Shown here piece after piece: positions 15,026-24,255 of a DNA stretch of 36,158 bases. The position numbers were made by a program, and so were the translations under genes. The notes below the pieces were generated by a model that did no database searches, was not told the origin of the DNA, and was given only the letters and a program-made list of their open reading frames with translations. How positions within the stretch are numbered: the stretch's first letter is position 1; each line of letters opens with the position of its first letter. The DNA comes from Prevotella sp. (GTDB lineage: Bacteria > Bacteroidota > Bacteroidia > Bacteroidales > Bacteroidaceae), in NCBI GenBank assembly GCA_017467565.1, contig JAFUSV010000140.1, forward strand, positions 1 through 36,158. Reading direction: 5' to 3'.

Positions 15026-15770
15026 CGGTGTGCTGCACCTCACCTGTCCGCGCTCCTGGAAAGAGATGACTCAGGAGCAGCTGCGCTATGCGCTGCACGT
15101 CATCGGCAGCGGGCTGTATTCCTCTGTAGAGGGCCGTACACTGATGCTGCTGCGTTTCACCGGTATAGAGGTGAAGGAGAAAACACCCTACGGATGGGCC
15201 TGTAGTGTGTCCGTCGCTTTGCCCAAAGGCAAGCAGCGCAAGCATCAGTTCTTCATGCAGTCGTGGCAGGTGCAGGACATGATACAGCAGCTGGAGTATG
15301 TCGACAGCTACGAGGCCTTCGATGTGCGGTTGGAGAGTATCCAAGGCTTCAAGGCTGTCGACCCGCTGCTTCACCGCGTCATGCTCCAGGACTACCTGAA
15401 CATGGAGAAATACTACCAGGGCTACCTCGCCACCAAGGAGCAGCGGTACGCCCTCGGGCTGGCAGGACTGCTCTATCCCGGTGGCGTAACGGCCATCGAC
15501 GATGCCGAACTGACGAACTGCATCATGTGGTTCTCCTACGTCAAGAAACGCTTCTCGAAGTTCTTCCGGCATTTCTTCAAGCCTGCTCCGGAGGGCGGCA
15601 AGCCGGTGGACTGGATAGAGCAGATGAACGCCCAGATACGCGCCCTGACCGACGGCGACATCACCAAGGAAACGGCGGTACTGGAGAAAGACTGCTGGCG
15701 TGCGCTGACGGAACTGGATGCCAAGGCCCGCGAGGCAGAGGAATTCCGTAAGAAATACCCTAAAGCATAA
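14991..15770 (+). CDS. Unknown neck-operon protein
   Basis: This is a 259-residue protein with a helical N-terminal half and a central basic patch (KKRFSKFFRHFFK). I do not recognise a family. It overlaps the previous gene by about 35 bases and ends 4 bases before the next start. It is likely a structural or assembly part of the head-tail joint, judged by position only. Confidence 0.6.
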   Translation: MQKTVPSTLSADGVLHLTCPRSWKEMTQEQLRYALHVIGSGLYSSVEGRTLMLLRFTGIEVKEKTPYGWACSVSVALPKGKQRKHQFFMQSWQVQDMIQQLEYVDSYEAFDVRLESIQGFKAVDPLLHRVMLQDYLNMEKYYQGYLATKEQRYALGLAGLLYPGGVTAIDDAELTNCIMWFSYVKKRFSKFFRHFFKPAPEGGKPVDWIEQMNAQIRALTDGDITKETAVLEKDCWRALTELDAKAREAEEFRKKYPKA

Positions 15771-15774
15771 ATAA

Positions 15775-16278
15775 ATGGAACAAGAGCAATTTGACGCCCT
15801 GGAATACTTCGAGACACTGGGTAAGAAAAACAAACTGGCCAAGAAAAACGGTTTCGTGGTGGACTACTGCAGTGGCCCCGGTGCACTGGAGCCGATGATG
15901 GCAGAGTACCGCGACGCCCAGAACTTTATCTTCGTGGATGACACCACCAGCGGCAACACCTTCAGCAATAAGACGGGTTGGTTCGACCGCAATGTGTATT
16001 GCGTCCACATCTTAGCCGGTTATGAGTTTGGCAATGCAGAAAGTTATAACCAGGCACTCCAATTGTGTCGTAAGCTGTTCCGGCAGTTCCTCTCACGTAT
16101 CATCAAGGATAAGGAGAGTTACAAGTTTGGAACAAAACTGATGTACCTTAATACTGGCAATGTCTATTCGAATGAGTATGGCCGCTATTCATTCAACGGC
16201 TGCACCGGCCTGTTCTTCCAGATACAGAACGATGAGCCGACAGATCTAGTGTTTGATGCTGATGAGTGGGAGGAGTAG
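15775..16278 (+). CDS. Unknown phage protein, possible neck or connector
   Basis: This 167-residue protein has strands and aromatic-rich segments (YCSGPGALEPMMAEYRD, FIFVDDTTSGNTF, LFFQIQNDEPTD) and looks like a small alpha/beta head-tail connector or tail-terminator protein of about the usual size. The next gene starts three bases after its stop. No named family was recognised. Confidence 0.6.
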   Translation: MEQEQFDALEYFETLGKKNKLAKKNGFVVDYCSGPGALEPMMAEYRDAQNFIFVDDTTSGNTFSNKTGWFDRNVYCVHILAGYEFGNAESYNQALQLCRKLFRQFLSRIIKDKESYKFGTKLMYLNTGNVYSNEYGRYSFNGCTGLFFQIQNDEPTDLVFDADEWEE

Positions 16279-16281
16279 CCT

Positions 16282-16872
16282 ATGGGAATGATGAAGAACA
16301 TGGCGATAGAACGCCGTGAGGGCAGGCGCCGTGGCTACCGTAGTAGCCGTGCCGGTGCTATGATTGAACTGGAACGGTTCAGGCGTCAGTGGACGGACAA
16401 CATGGTCCGCTACTGGCAGGAGCGTATAGACAAAATGAAGATCAACGATACGGGGCAGCTGCGTAGCAGTATCATGGGTATGATTCATCAAGGCCCGTCA
16501 ACAACAATAGAACACTCCTTCCTGGTCTATGGCATCTATGTGAGCAATGGCGTTGGCCGTGAGTTCGGCAGCAACTGGGGAAGCCGTGGCGGTGAAGGAA
16601 CTTGGAATTCTGGGCAGTTGCCTTTCCTCCTTCCGGGCGGCGAGGCCTACCGTGCGAAACACGGTCTTGACAAACCTAAGAAGGTAGGCCCGGCATGGGG
16701 TGGCCGCGTGGCCGGTGGTCATCCGCGTGAGAAGCGCGACTGGTTCTTCAGGAAATATGCTTCCTCGCGCCATGTACTCAACGAAATGGAGGCCGCTGCC
16801 TACGGCCAGGCATACCAGGGAATGCTCACGCAGGCCATCGACGGGCTGTTCCAGCGGACACGCTTCCTGTAG
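16282..16872 (+). CDS. Head-tail joining/tail completion protein-like
   Basis: This is a 196-residue basic protein (Arg-rich start: ERREGRRRGYRSSRAGAM). It contains helix-strand segments like VRYWQERIDKMKINDTGQLRSSI followed by FLVYGIYVSNGVGREFG and a Gly-rich loop, reminiscent of HK97 gp10-like neck proteins, which have a helix followed by a beta hairpin around a Y-x-V-x-x-G core. It is the last gene before a promoter and the tail-fibre cassette. The call is moderate. Confidence 0.5.
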   Translation: MGMMKNMAIERREGRRRGYRSSRAGAMIELERFRRQWTDNMVRYWQERIDKMKINDTGQLRSSIMGMIHQGPSTTIEHSFLVYGIYVSNGVGREFGSNWGSRGGEGTWNSGQLPFLLPGGEAYRAKHGLDKPKKVGPAWGGRVAGGHPREKRDWFFRKYASSRHVLNEMEAAAYGQAYQGMLTQAIDGLFQRTRFL

Positions 16873-16895
16873 TTTTATTCGTCTCATTCTTTGAT

Positions 16896-16903
16896 TATCT
16901 TTG
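16896..16903 (+). promoter_or_regulatory. Promoter for the tail-fibre cassette
   Basis: TATCTTTG fits TAnnTTTG. The upstream TTTTATTCG (16873-16881) could supply the -33 part, though spacing is not ideal. The next ATG is at 16959. Confidence 0.5.
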
Positions 16904-16958
16904 CAGTGATTACTTTGTAGTTTTCATACGATTAAAAAAATAAGTTAAACTGAAGAGT

Positions 16959-18365
16959 ATGCCATCACTCACATATCAACAAATATATGAGCTGCTGACC
17001 ACCGTTCGAGATGAACGGCGTATACACGCCAACACGGCTACCCGAGTGGGAGAGGCCATGCTGGCGCTGCTGGCATACATTGCGAATGCCCCTTACCTGA
17101 GAAAGGACCAGGCAGATGCAACAAATTATCTTCTTTCTCTCCTGGCTGGGGCTGTCGTGGGTGAGTCGGGACAAATACGACTCAACCCCGACGGCTCCAT
17201 CAGTTGCAAGCGGTTAGTGGTGGAAGGCAGTGCCATCTTCAATGAACTGGTGATCAACCATCAGAACGTGCTCGAAGGTGATACTTACTTCACTGACAAA
17301 GGAATTATTGAGAACATTGTCTTTCTGGGTGACAGGCAGTTCCGTATAGAACTGCGTAAGCTCTATGAGAACGACCGCGTGACCTTCCACACCTACGATG
17401 TGCTGAAGTGCGCGATGAATAACCTTGACTTGGGTCGCACCTATCGCACCTCATGGATGCGCGTGGACTCGGTTGACCTCGATGCCAACAGCATAGACGT
17501 GACGCTGTATGACAACGAGGACGTGCCGGGCGGCGTGAACTATGCACCGGAAGTCACGGCAAGGATGATACGCTGGGGCAATCAGGTTGACCCCGACCGT
17601 CAGCAGGTGTTCTTTGTCAGCTCGAAGGACGGCCGCTTCCTGTTCCTGCAGGGTGTGACGCAGCCGATACTCACGGACGGCAACTACGCTGCCTTCTTCG
17701 GTGTGCCGCCACAGCTCGACATTCTGAAGGATCTGCCGCTGAACGCCCGGCAACCGTATGTCTTCGCCCGTGGCATCATCTACCAGGATCTGATTCGGGT
17801 GGACTACCAAGGCAATCCCTACTACTCACCACGAGACTTGGGTACTTGGGACAGCGAGCATCAATATATCCGTGGCTACGACGAGACGGCCAGGGGCTAT
17901 TTCGTCGACCGCGTGTGGTGGGGTGGCTGTCTGTGGCAGGCAGCCGTAACCAAGCCTACCATCGGCCGTGAGCCTCGCTATAATAATACTGACTGGGTGT
18001 GCCTGCTTGGGGGTAAGAACATGACCCTGGAGATATGGAGCACCGAGGGCGACGCCTTCGCGGCTGGCAGCAGCTGGAACACTACCCTCATGGCAGAGCT
18101 GTGGAACGCTGAGATGCAGATAGCGGAAGCGGAGATCGGCCGGCAGAACATCGTATGGCAGCGCATCAGCGAGGACACGGCTGGCGATGTGGCATGGAAC
18201 ATACAACACGCTCAGGGCACCGTAGGCCTGCAGCTGCCTGTCAGCAGTGAAGCTGACGTCCCGCAGCCATGGTCGGCGAAGTCGAAGGTGAACTTCGTCT
18301 GCTCGGTTTTGCTGCCGGAGGTGGGCACAACGCCCATCACGGCTGACTACACGATTATTGGTTGA
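16959..18365 (+). CDS. Tail-associated protein, putative fibre or baseplate
   Basis: This 468-residue protein has a helical N-terminal anchor (about 1-60), a Gly-rich hinge (LLAGAVVGESGQI near 64-76) and a long beta-rich body with repeated aromatic and acidic turns (YYSPRDLGTW, YFVDRVWWGG). That layout, an anchor followed by beta-rich modules, is usual for phage tail fibres and baseplate proteins of Bacteroidota phages. It opens the receptor-binding cassette that ends with the diversified adhesin. Family unconfirmed. Confidence 0.6.
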   Translation: MPSLTYQQIYELLTTVRDERRIHANTATRVGEAMLALLAYIANAPYLRKDQADATNYLLSLLAGAVVGESGQIRLNPDGSISCKRLVVEGSAIFNELVINHQNVLEGDTYFTDKGIIENIVFLGDRQFRIELRKLYENDRVTFHTYDVLKCAMNNLDLGRTYRTSWMRVDSVDLDANSIDVTLYDNEDVPGGVNYAPEVTARMIRWGNQVDPDRQQVFFVSSKDGRFLFLQGVTQPILTDGNYAAFFGVPPQLDILKDLPLNARQPYVFARGIIYQDLIRVDYQGNPYYSPRDLGTWDSEHQYIRGYDETARGYFVDRVWWGGCLWQAAVTKPTIGREPRYNNTDWVCLLGGKNMTLEIWSTEGDAFAAGSSWNTTLMAELWNAEMQIAEAEIGRQNIVWQRISEDTAGDVAWNIQHAQGTVGLQLPVSSEADVPQPWSAKSKVNFVCSVLLPEVGTTPITADYTIIG

Positions 18366-18385
18366 ATCAAATAAAACAGACAGAT

Positions 18386-19540
18386 ATGAAATTGAGAAAA
18401 CGCAGCGGTCACGTGGTCTATTCGCCACTGAGCTACATGTTCCAGGTTCTGGAGATGGGCGGCTCACCCATGCAGAAATATGATGCAACGACCAGCTCGT
18501 TCATCCCGAACAGACAGGCTACGCCGTTTGTGCTGAAGCCGGTGCTGATCATCAGCGACCCGGACGGCATCGTCGCAACGGCAGACTACGTGACGCACAT
18601 GAACAGCGTGGCATGGACGCTGACCGTCAACGACGGCACGGGAACCGTCACCCTGCCTGCCACTGCCAATGGTGCGACAAACTACACCATTGACCCTACG
18701 ACACATAAGCTGACCGTCTTCACCAACCTCTATCCTAACGGGGTCATACATGTGAAGTTCTTCGGCAAGTACACCGACACCCGGCGCGGCGAGGTCCAGG
18801 AGTTTGAATGGGAGGAAGACCTGGGCTGCGAGGCACAGACGGACATGAACGTGACGCTAGATGCCGGACGCTGGCGCCACAACGTCCACCTGCTCCCGAT
18901 GAAACACTGGGGACAGTTCGGTATTCCCGTACAACTCAGGAACGGTAAGGAGGCCATTCCTGATGCTCGCTGTGCCTACCAGTGGCAGTGGTGGAACGAG
19001 AGTATCCGGAGCTGGAGCGAGGACTTCAGCGAACAGCCCTGGCTCGTAAGTGGCGAGAAGTCCAAGGAGATTATCGTTGACCAGGACTTCATCCAGAAGC
19101 TTATCCTGAGGGTGAAGGCAACGGCCTTCGGCAACAATGCAACGACGCAATACTGGACTACCAGGCTGCGCCGGTGGTACGGACAGTTCGACTACGACGT
19201 GGAATTCCTGCGGGGCAAGTACATCTTCCATGATTCTAACACCGTAGCGCTCAATGCGTGGGTGGCCACGGCAAAGGGACAGCTGAGCAACCCCTGTAAG
19301 TACTTCGACATAGAGCTGTTCTTTGCCGTAGGTGCCGGAAACTTCGAGAGTGTGGGCTATGGCGAGGAAGCCATCATACAGCGTAGCGACCTGCAGACGG
19401 GACAGCCCCGTGCCGGCATGCTGTGCCGTGAGCTGAGCGCCATGCGGGCCATCGCCCTCGATGACGGCAGCCTGCTCTGTGATGATGACGGCCGACCTAT
19501 ATTTGCACAGTTTCCAACTAAATCAAGAGAAGTGTCATGA
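18386..19540 (+). CDS. Beta-rich tail-fibre-like protein
   Basis: From ATG 18386 it is 384 residues. A TTG start 8 codons upstream is possible, but the ATG follows a normal A-rich leader. The product is mostly beta strands with a repeated sandwich-like feel (VAWTLTVNDGTGTVTLPATANG, HVKFFGKYTDTRRGEVQEF) and aromatic residues suited to sugar or glycan contact. The last codons overlap the start of the small gene at 19537 (ATGA). It is probably a fibre or fibre-adaptor module. No specific fold was confirmed. Confidence 0.6.
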   Translation: MKLRKRSGHVVYSPLSYMFQVLEMGGSPMQKYDATTSSFIPNRQATPFVLKPVLIISDPDGIVATADYVTHMNSVAWTLTVNDGTGTVTLPATANGATNYTIDPTTHKLTVFTNLYPNGVIHVKFFGKYTDTRRGEVQEFEWEEDLGCEAQTDMNVTLDAGRWRHNVHLLPMKHWGQFGIPVQLRNGKEAIPDARCAYQWQWWNESIRSWSEDFSEQPWLVSGEKSKEIIVDQDFIQKLILRVKATAFGNNATTQYWTTRLRRWYGQFDYDVEFLRGKYIFHDSNTVALNAWVATAKGQLSNPCKYFDIELFFAVGAGNFESVGYGEEAIIQRSDLQTGQPRAGMLCRELSAMRAIALDDGSLLCDDDGRPIFAQFPTKSREVS

Positions 19541-19737
19541 ACATACTGAAGTATTACATCATCAATGCCGACGATGCCCACCGTCTGGGCGTCGCAGACT
19601 ACCGGCAGGGCAACGACAAGGACGGATATCTGGTCAATTCAGACGATTTCGCATGTGCCACGGAAGACTTCCTGGAGCGTGCCATGGAGGTGACAGAGAA
19701 CGAAGCAGTTGAATTTGTAAAATCACTCGCACAATGA
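19537..19737 (+). CDS. Small acidic helical protein
   Basis: This 66-residue protein is acidic, with a C-terminal helix (FLERAMEVTENEAVEFVKSL) and a central hairpin. It overlaps both neighbours (start at 19537 within the prior stop, stop overlapping ATG 19734), so it is translated as part of the tail-fibre operon. It may be a chaperone or an accessory of the neighbouring fibres. Family unknown. Confidence 0.65.
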   Translation: MNILKYYIINADDAHRLGVADYRQGNDKDGYLVNSDDFACATEDFLERAMEVTENEAVEFVKSLAQ

Positions 19738-20819
19738 ATAACGTATCGAAAATTAAGACGCTGTACGCCTACGAGGACGGCGACACCATCACACCGAGAA
19801 TGGGTGTGCAGATAGCTACGGGCCACGGCCTGCAGCAGTTCTATAACGCTGAGACGTGGAATGTCACGAACACTAACTTTGCCGACTATCCGGCTACGCT
19901 GTTCCCGCAGCCCTATAGCAGCAAGGCCGGTGCTATCGTGGTTCCTGCTGCCGGTGGCCAGTGGTATTTCAACAATATCGCCGACAATGCCGGCATACTG
20001 GATGCCAGCGGAGCGGTGAAGGCTGCCTTTGCCGACCGCTTTGCCGTTACAACGGTCGTCATGAACGGCAAGACCTTCCCGGCCCTGAAGATAAAAAGCA
20101 ACCTGGTGAACAGCACCAACAAAATCAGCACCGATATCTTCATCTACTATGTCGGTCAGTATAACGGCAAGCAGTTTACTTGTGACCAGCGAATCCCCGT
20201 CCAGAGCGTCGTAGGCGATGCCTACCAGCTCATGGTTTCTGTTGCGGGTGCCAGCGGCCTTGGCGATGAGGTGCTGAGCGACGACAACGACTGGATTGAG
20301 TATACCGCATCCCTGCAGATGATGTCGACGGGTACTGACATCGCCGCTGCCGTCATCACCTTCGAGCATTTTGATGCTGATCGTACGTGGAAGGCTGTCA
20401 CCAACAACTCCGGCATCACGGAGATTTCAGGGAAAAAGCTGAAGCTGTATGAGTCGGCCGTCGATGGCTCTGAGCTCTACCGCGTGAAAGCCGTCTACAA
20501 CGGGGAAACCTATTATCAGATGCTGAATCCGACCGACGAGCACGACCCCTACTATATCGTAGACGGCTGCTCGATAGACGGTGACACGGTGAAGCAGAGT
20601 GACACGGTGACATGGAACCCGAAGGTATACAAGCGCCACAACGGCCCCGGAGAGGAAGACGAGGATGTGACCACGAAGGAGGGCTGGACATTCACATATA
20701 CCTTGGTAGCGCAGAAGACTGGCGCGACCATTACAGAGATCAACCAGACGGGCATCACATACGAGAAACTGACTGAATATGGCGGTATTGCCACACGAAT
20801 CCAAGCAAGCAGGCCTTAA
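19734..20819 (+). CDS. Beta-rich tail-fibre-like protein
   Basis: This is a 361-residue protein with long beta-strand tracts and Thr/Ser-rich linkers (NTNFADYPATLFPQPYSS, VTTVVMNGKTFPALKIKSN). It has no transmembrane or catalytic motif. Its N-terminus (KIKTLYAYEDGDTITPR) resembles that of the next gene (KVKTLIPAPEDAATAVF), which hints at a shared attachment domain in these neighbouring fibre genes. Role is inferred from operon position and fold composition. Confidence 0.6.
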   Translation: MNNVSKIKTLYAYEDGDTITPRMGVQIATGHGLQQFYNAETWNVTNTNFADYPATLFPQPYSSKAGAIVVPAAGGQWYFNNIADNAGILDASGAVKAAFADRFAVTTVVMNGKTFPALKIKSNLVNSTNKISTDIFIYYVGQYNGKQFTCDQRIPVQSVVGDAYQLMVSVAGASGLGDEVLSDDNDWIEYTASLQMMSTGTDIAAAVITFEHFDADRTWKAVTNNSGITEISGKKLKLYESAVDGSELYRVKAVYNGETYYQMLNPTDEHDPYYIVDGCSIDGDTVKQSDTVTWNPKVYKRHNGPGEEDEDVTTKEGWTFTYTLVAQKTGATITEINQTGITYEKLTEYGGIATRIQASRP

Positions 20820-20822
20820 GAT

Positions 20823-22463
20823 ATGAAAATCGCTAAGGTAAAGACACTGATACCAGCACCGGAAGACGCTGCAACAGCCGTGTTTACACCGCCTGTCATT
20901 TGGGTGGATGCTGACGAGGACGGCAAGAGCATCGGATACCAAGTGTTCGATGTGAATGCCACTATCATGTTGAATGGTAGGAATCTCGGCTATGAAGAGC
21001 CGGCCACTATAGTATCCTACCCTAGAGGTGTTAGGGCTTTCTACGATGAGGGAGCTATTGTTGTCATTGTTGGCGATAGAACTACAGTGGAAGCATACTC
21101 AGGAGAGGTGGTCGTGAAACTTACTGCCATCGTGAATGACAAGGAATACAATGTCGAAAGATTGATACCCATCCGGGACAAACGAAGAGGTGCCAAAGGC
21201 GATCCTGGCGAACCCGGTAATCCTGGCGAAGATGGCGTGTCGTACGAGATTGTCCCCAGCGAGAATATGCTTATCGCTGACTACAGCGGCAACATACAAA
21301 CGGGAGCCATCACGACAGAGGTTTACAGGAGCGTAGGCAAGAAGCGGGCTGTGTTGCCCCTTGGCAGTTCTACAAAGACAGACGGGCTGTATCACTGGAT
21401 GCAATACCGTCGAGATGGTGGCACCTGGTACTTGGCATCGACAGGAACGGTGAGTGCGGCTGCCGTCCGGCTAACAGTGAGCACACTGGAACTGCGTCTC
21501 GTGTGCTCAGAGACGTGGGGCAGCAACAATCCTACAGTGCTGAAAACTTACCCCACATTGAAGGTGGTGAAGCACGGAACGCCGGGCGGAACAGGAAAAA
21601 CCGGGCCGTGGTGGATGCCGCAGGGGTCCTGGGACAGCACCGTGGCCTACGAGAGAACCGATGACGTGATTCCGGTGGTGGAGCATAACGGCGAATACTG
21701 GTACATCGCCACGGCAAACACCATTGTCGATGGGGTGGAACCGACAGCAAGTAATTCGGAGTGGACAAAGGCTGACCACTTCCGGGTAGTGTTCCTTGAA
21801 GCTCTCTTCGCTGCCTTTGCCAAACTGGGCTCCGCCATCATGAACGGCGACTGGATGATGTCACAGTACGGAACACTCAACGGCGGTGTGTCAAACAACT
21901 ACCGACTGTTTGATGCCACCGACCCGGAGGGTAAGGTGTCAGGGCATTTCTGCCCCAACTGGGCCGTAGACTTTCTCAACGGAAAGTCGTACATGAACGA
22001 GGCTGTCGTGAAGGGTGTGCTGAGGGTGAGAGCAATCTACACCATCACCGGGATACTGGCCACCGTCAGCGGCAGGCAGACCATCGACCTGGAAAACAAC
22101 CCGGGTAACGCCTACGTCATCCCGGGAAATACGACGGTCTACCTGCCTGACCCGACAAGCTACGAGGGCTTGACGCTGACAATCCTCTTCAAGGCTGGGG
22201 GTATCCTTACCTGCAGCAGTGGTGTCTATACGGCCTACTATACAGGCACAACGTCTGTGCAGGAGAATGGAATGTCGGTTGCCGTCTTTCATTCTACAGA
22301 GAGCCTTGCCGTGCTGACGATTCAGGCCATCAGTGCCTATGGCCCTAACAGTGGCGTAAAATGGGTAGTGGTTGGCCAGCGAGGGCTGCTGGGCATAAGG
22401 AATTCACTTTCCAGCACGGTAGACCAATACAAGTTGCTGCCTGATGGACGATTGCTGACGTGA
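20823..22463 (+). CDS. Tail fibre with collagen-like segment
   Basis: This 546-residue protein has an N-terminal beta-rich part, a short collagen-like Gly-X-Y run at about residues 123-138 (GAKGDPGEPGNPGEDG), a second GGTGKTGPW turn near 258, and further beta domains at the C-terminus. Collagen-like repeats are common in trimeric phage tail fibres. It is the last fibre before the DGR variable protein. The N-terminus resembles that of the 19734 gene. No enzymatic residues are seen. Confidence 0.65.
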   Translation: MKIAKVKTLIPAPEDAATAVFTPPVIWVDADEDGKSIGYQVFDVNATIMLNGRNLGYEEPATIVSYPRGVRAFYDEGAIVVIVGDRTTVEAYSGEVVVKLTAIVNDKEYNVERLIPIRDKRRGAKGDPGEPGNPGEDGVSYEIVPSENMLIADYSGNIQTGAITTEVYRSVGKKRAVLPLGSSTKTDGLYHWMQYRRDGGTWYLASTGTVSAAAVRLTVSTLELRLVCSETWGSNNPTVLKTYPTLKVVKHGTPGGTGKTGPWWMPQGSWDSTVAYERTDDVIPVVEHNGEYWYIATANTIVDGVEPTASNSEWTKADHFRVVFLEALFAAFAKLGSAIMNGDWMMSQYGTLNGGVSNNYRLFDATDPEGKVSGHFCPNWAVDFLNGKSYMNEAVVKGVLRVRAIYTITGILATVSGRQTIDLENNPGNAYVIPGNTTVYLPDPTSYEGLTLTILFKAGGILTCSSGVYTAYYTGTTSVQENGMSVAVFHSTESLAVLTIQAISAYGPNSGVKWVVVGQRGLLGIRNSLSSTVDQYKLLPDGRLLT

Positions 22464-22487
22464 TATTATACTTCATATATTGAAATT

Positions 22488-23909
22488 ATGGACAAGACTT
22501 TAATGAAAAACCTCGAAGGCCTGAACGTGGGTGCAAACACCTATGTTGTAGGCTATGACACGAAGGCCGGGAAGACTGGCCTTATTGCCGTGTCGCAGGT
22601 AAGCGGCAGCCTGCCATGGTTCGGCCGCAAGTGGGCAAAGGGTAACTCGTCGCCCGTCGGATCTCCCGTCGGCGACTTCGACCTGGGGCAAGTTTTGGCG
22701 AAGCAACTGGGACTCGGTGGCTATCTGGTGACGGATGCCCACCAGCGTACAAAACTTTCGCCAACGAACCACAACCTGCTGGAGAGTGGCGGAGCTGCTG
22801 ACCTCACGGGCGGTGCCGGACACTACCAGTGGGGCTGGAACGTGCCGTTCTATTACCAGGTGTATGAGGATGACTACTATCTCTATGAGACTGTCTCCCT
22901 CGGTGGTCCGCGTCCTGGCTTCTGGAACTACTACATCCCTATTGGTAGCCGTTCCTGTGCCGGATATGCTGCCATGGACCGCACCAATGCCAAGCTGATG
23001 AGTGTGGTCAACAGTACGGCGCAGTTCAGGGGTGGCAACAATGATGCCTCGCTCGACGGCCTGTTCAACTCGCAGCTGTGTAAGCCTGCCACAAACATGG
23101 CCATCACCGCCTTCCGCTCGGCGGCGCGTAAGAACGGTACGCTGTGGTTTGCCAATGAGCGCGTCATGCAGTATATCACAGCAGCTCTGAAACGCATCAT
23201 CTTCGGCAATCGCAATATTCAGGCTGCTTTCAATGCCACGCTGGATGCCAACGGGCTGCGTCAGGGTGGCACAGGAACTGGCATCGACCAGCCTGCTTCC
23301 TGGAGTGATACATGGAAGTATTACCCATATGTAAACCTGAATGTCGGCATTGACCAAGGTGACTTCACCGGAATCCTTAGCACAACGATAAACGACGATG
23401 GAACTCAGAAGGCCATCGGCAACATTCCTTCATTCTACGGTCTGAAGAACGATTACAAGTACCTGTTCTGCATGAGCGAGAACATGCTGCTGCAGAACAA
23501 TGCCGACAAGTCGCAGACACTCTTCGTAGCCGACATGATAGACGGCACACAAATGAACCTTTCGAGCGTTGCCGGGCTAAGAGAAATCGGCAAAGGGCCG
23601 GTCGCATCAGCTGCCGGTTGGCTGTACGCGAAGGAATACACGCTGAAAAACCTTGCTTTCTTCCCGAAGGAAGAGCTGGGCGCCACATCCAGCACATTCT
23701 TCTGCGACGGCTATTACAATCCAGCCGCTACAAGCGGTTTGCGTGGTGCCGGGTTGCTGGGCACTGCCGACCATGGGGCCTTTGCGGGCTCGGTGTCCCT
23801 CAATGGCCACTATGCGGTCTCGGTTGCCAATGCGAACTGGGGCGCGTTCCTCTGCGAATACGCAGAGGCGTTCACAACGCAACCAGTGTGGTGCGTGGAA
23901 AACAAATAG
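22488..23909 (+). CDS. DGR variable protein, tail adhesin
   Basis: This is a 473-residue protein whose C-terminus contains the variable repeat. Variable codons lie at residues 426, 428, 429, 432, 437, 441, 442 and 446, and possibly 456 and 457. At these positions the template has mostly AAC or AAT (Asn), plus one TAC and one GAT, and the gene has T, D, H, F, S, H, Y and V, then C and E. Invariant Asn codons remain at 439, 448 and 450. In known DGRs such a region is a C-type-lectin-like ligand-binding surface. Its place at the end of the tail-fibre cassette suggests a host-receptor adhesin. The fold is inferred from the family; the codon pattern is seen directly. Confidence 0.9.
   Translation: MDKTLMKNLEGLNVGANTYVVGYDTKAGKTGLIAVSQVSGSLPWFGRKWAKGNSSPVGSPVGDFDLGQVLAKQLGLGGYLVTDAHQRTKLSPTNHNLLESGGAADLTGGAGHYQWGWNVPFYYQVYEDDYYLYETVSLGGPRPGFWNYYIPIGSRSCAGYAAMDRTNAKLMSVVNSTAQFRGGNNDASLDGLFNSQLCKPATNMAITAFRSAARKNGTLWFANERVMQYITAALKRIIFGNRNIQAAFNATLDANGLRQGGTGTGIDQPASWSDTWKYYPYVNLNVGIDQGDFTGILSTTINDDGTQKAIGNIPSFYGLKNDYKYLFCMSENMLLQNNADKSQTLFVADMIDGTQMNLSSVAGLREIGKGPVASAAGWLYAKEYTLKNLAFFPKEELGATSSTFFCDGYYNPAATSGLRGAGLLGTADHGAFAGSVSLNGHYAVSVANANWGAFLCEYAEAFTTQPVWCVENK
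23734..23858 (+). other. DGR variable repeat (VR)
   Basis: This 125-base segment aligns without gaps to the template at 24131-24255. All 12 mismatches are at template adenines: A to C at 23764, 23772, 23797, 23808; A to G at 23769, 23854, 23856; A to T at 23781, 23782, 23811, 23824, 23853. The last three lie in a 6-base extension (23853-23858) that could be chance; the secure core is 23734-23852 with 9 mismatches. The invariant GC-rich end (GCGAACTGGGGCGCG) may act as the homing-initiation site. Confidence 0.92.
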
Positions 23910-23915
23910 CACTAA

Positions 23916-24001
23916 GGGGGCGCAGCATGCGCGGAGCGCAAAGCACACCGGCGCGATAGCGCCCCCGCCCGATAGGGCGGCCGATACCGCGAAGCGGTCG
24001 G
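23916..24001. repeat. Hairpins directly downstream of VR
   Basis: GGGGGCGC (23916-23923) pairs with GCGCCCCC (23959-23966). Then comes CGCCC, loop GATA, GGGCG (23966-23979), and ACCGC, loop GAA, GCGGT (23986-23998) with an outer CCG/CGG. The first and second stems share one base. Known DGRs have a short cruciform after VR that stimulates homing; the GATA-loop stem matches that type best. Confidence 0.75.
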
Positions 24002-24058
24002 TGATATTTGAAATTTCAGACAATAATTATTAAATAAATAATCAAATTCGCTCTTTGA

Positions 24059-24090
24059 CTTGCTGAATTGACATAAAAAGTGTAACTTTG
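24059..24090 (+). promoter_or_regulatory. Promoter for template RNA and RT
   Basis: CTTG (24059-24062) and TAACTTTG (24083-24090) are separated by 20 bases, the expected Bacteroidota spacing. A transcript from about 24097 would cover the template repeat at 24131 and continue into the RT gene. Confidence 0.65.
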
Positions 24091-24130
24091 CATCCGCTTT
24101 TCTAAGTAAAAGTAGGTAGAACTCCCATGC

Positions 24131-24255
24131 GCGGTTTGCGTGGTGCCGGGTTGCTGGGCAATGCCAACAATGGGGCCAATGCGGGCTCGGTGTACCTCAA
24201 TGGCAACAATGCGGTCTCGGATGCCAATGCGAACTGGGGCGCGTTCCTCAACAAA
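24131..24255 (+). other. DGR template repeat (TR)
   Basis: Template for mutagenic homing into 23734-23858. It contains 25 adenines (20 in the secure core to 24249), concentrated in AAY codons of the frame shared with the variable protein. Read in that frame it forms a 44-codon open frame from ATG 24127 to TGA 24259, rich in Asn. This is probably a by-product of copying rather than a gene. The homology breaks at 24130 on the left and at 24249 or 24255 on the right. Confidence 0.92.
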
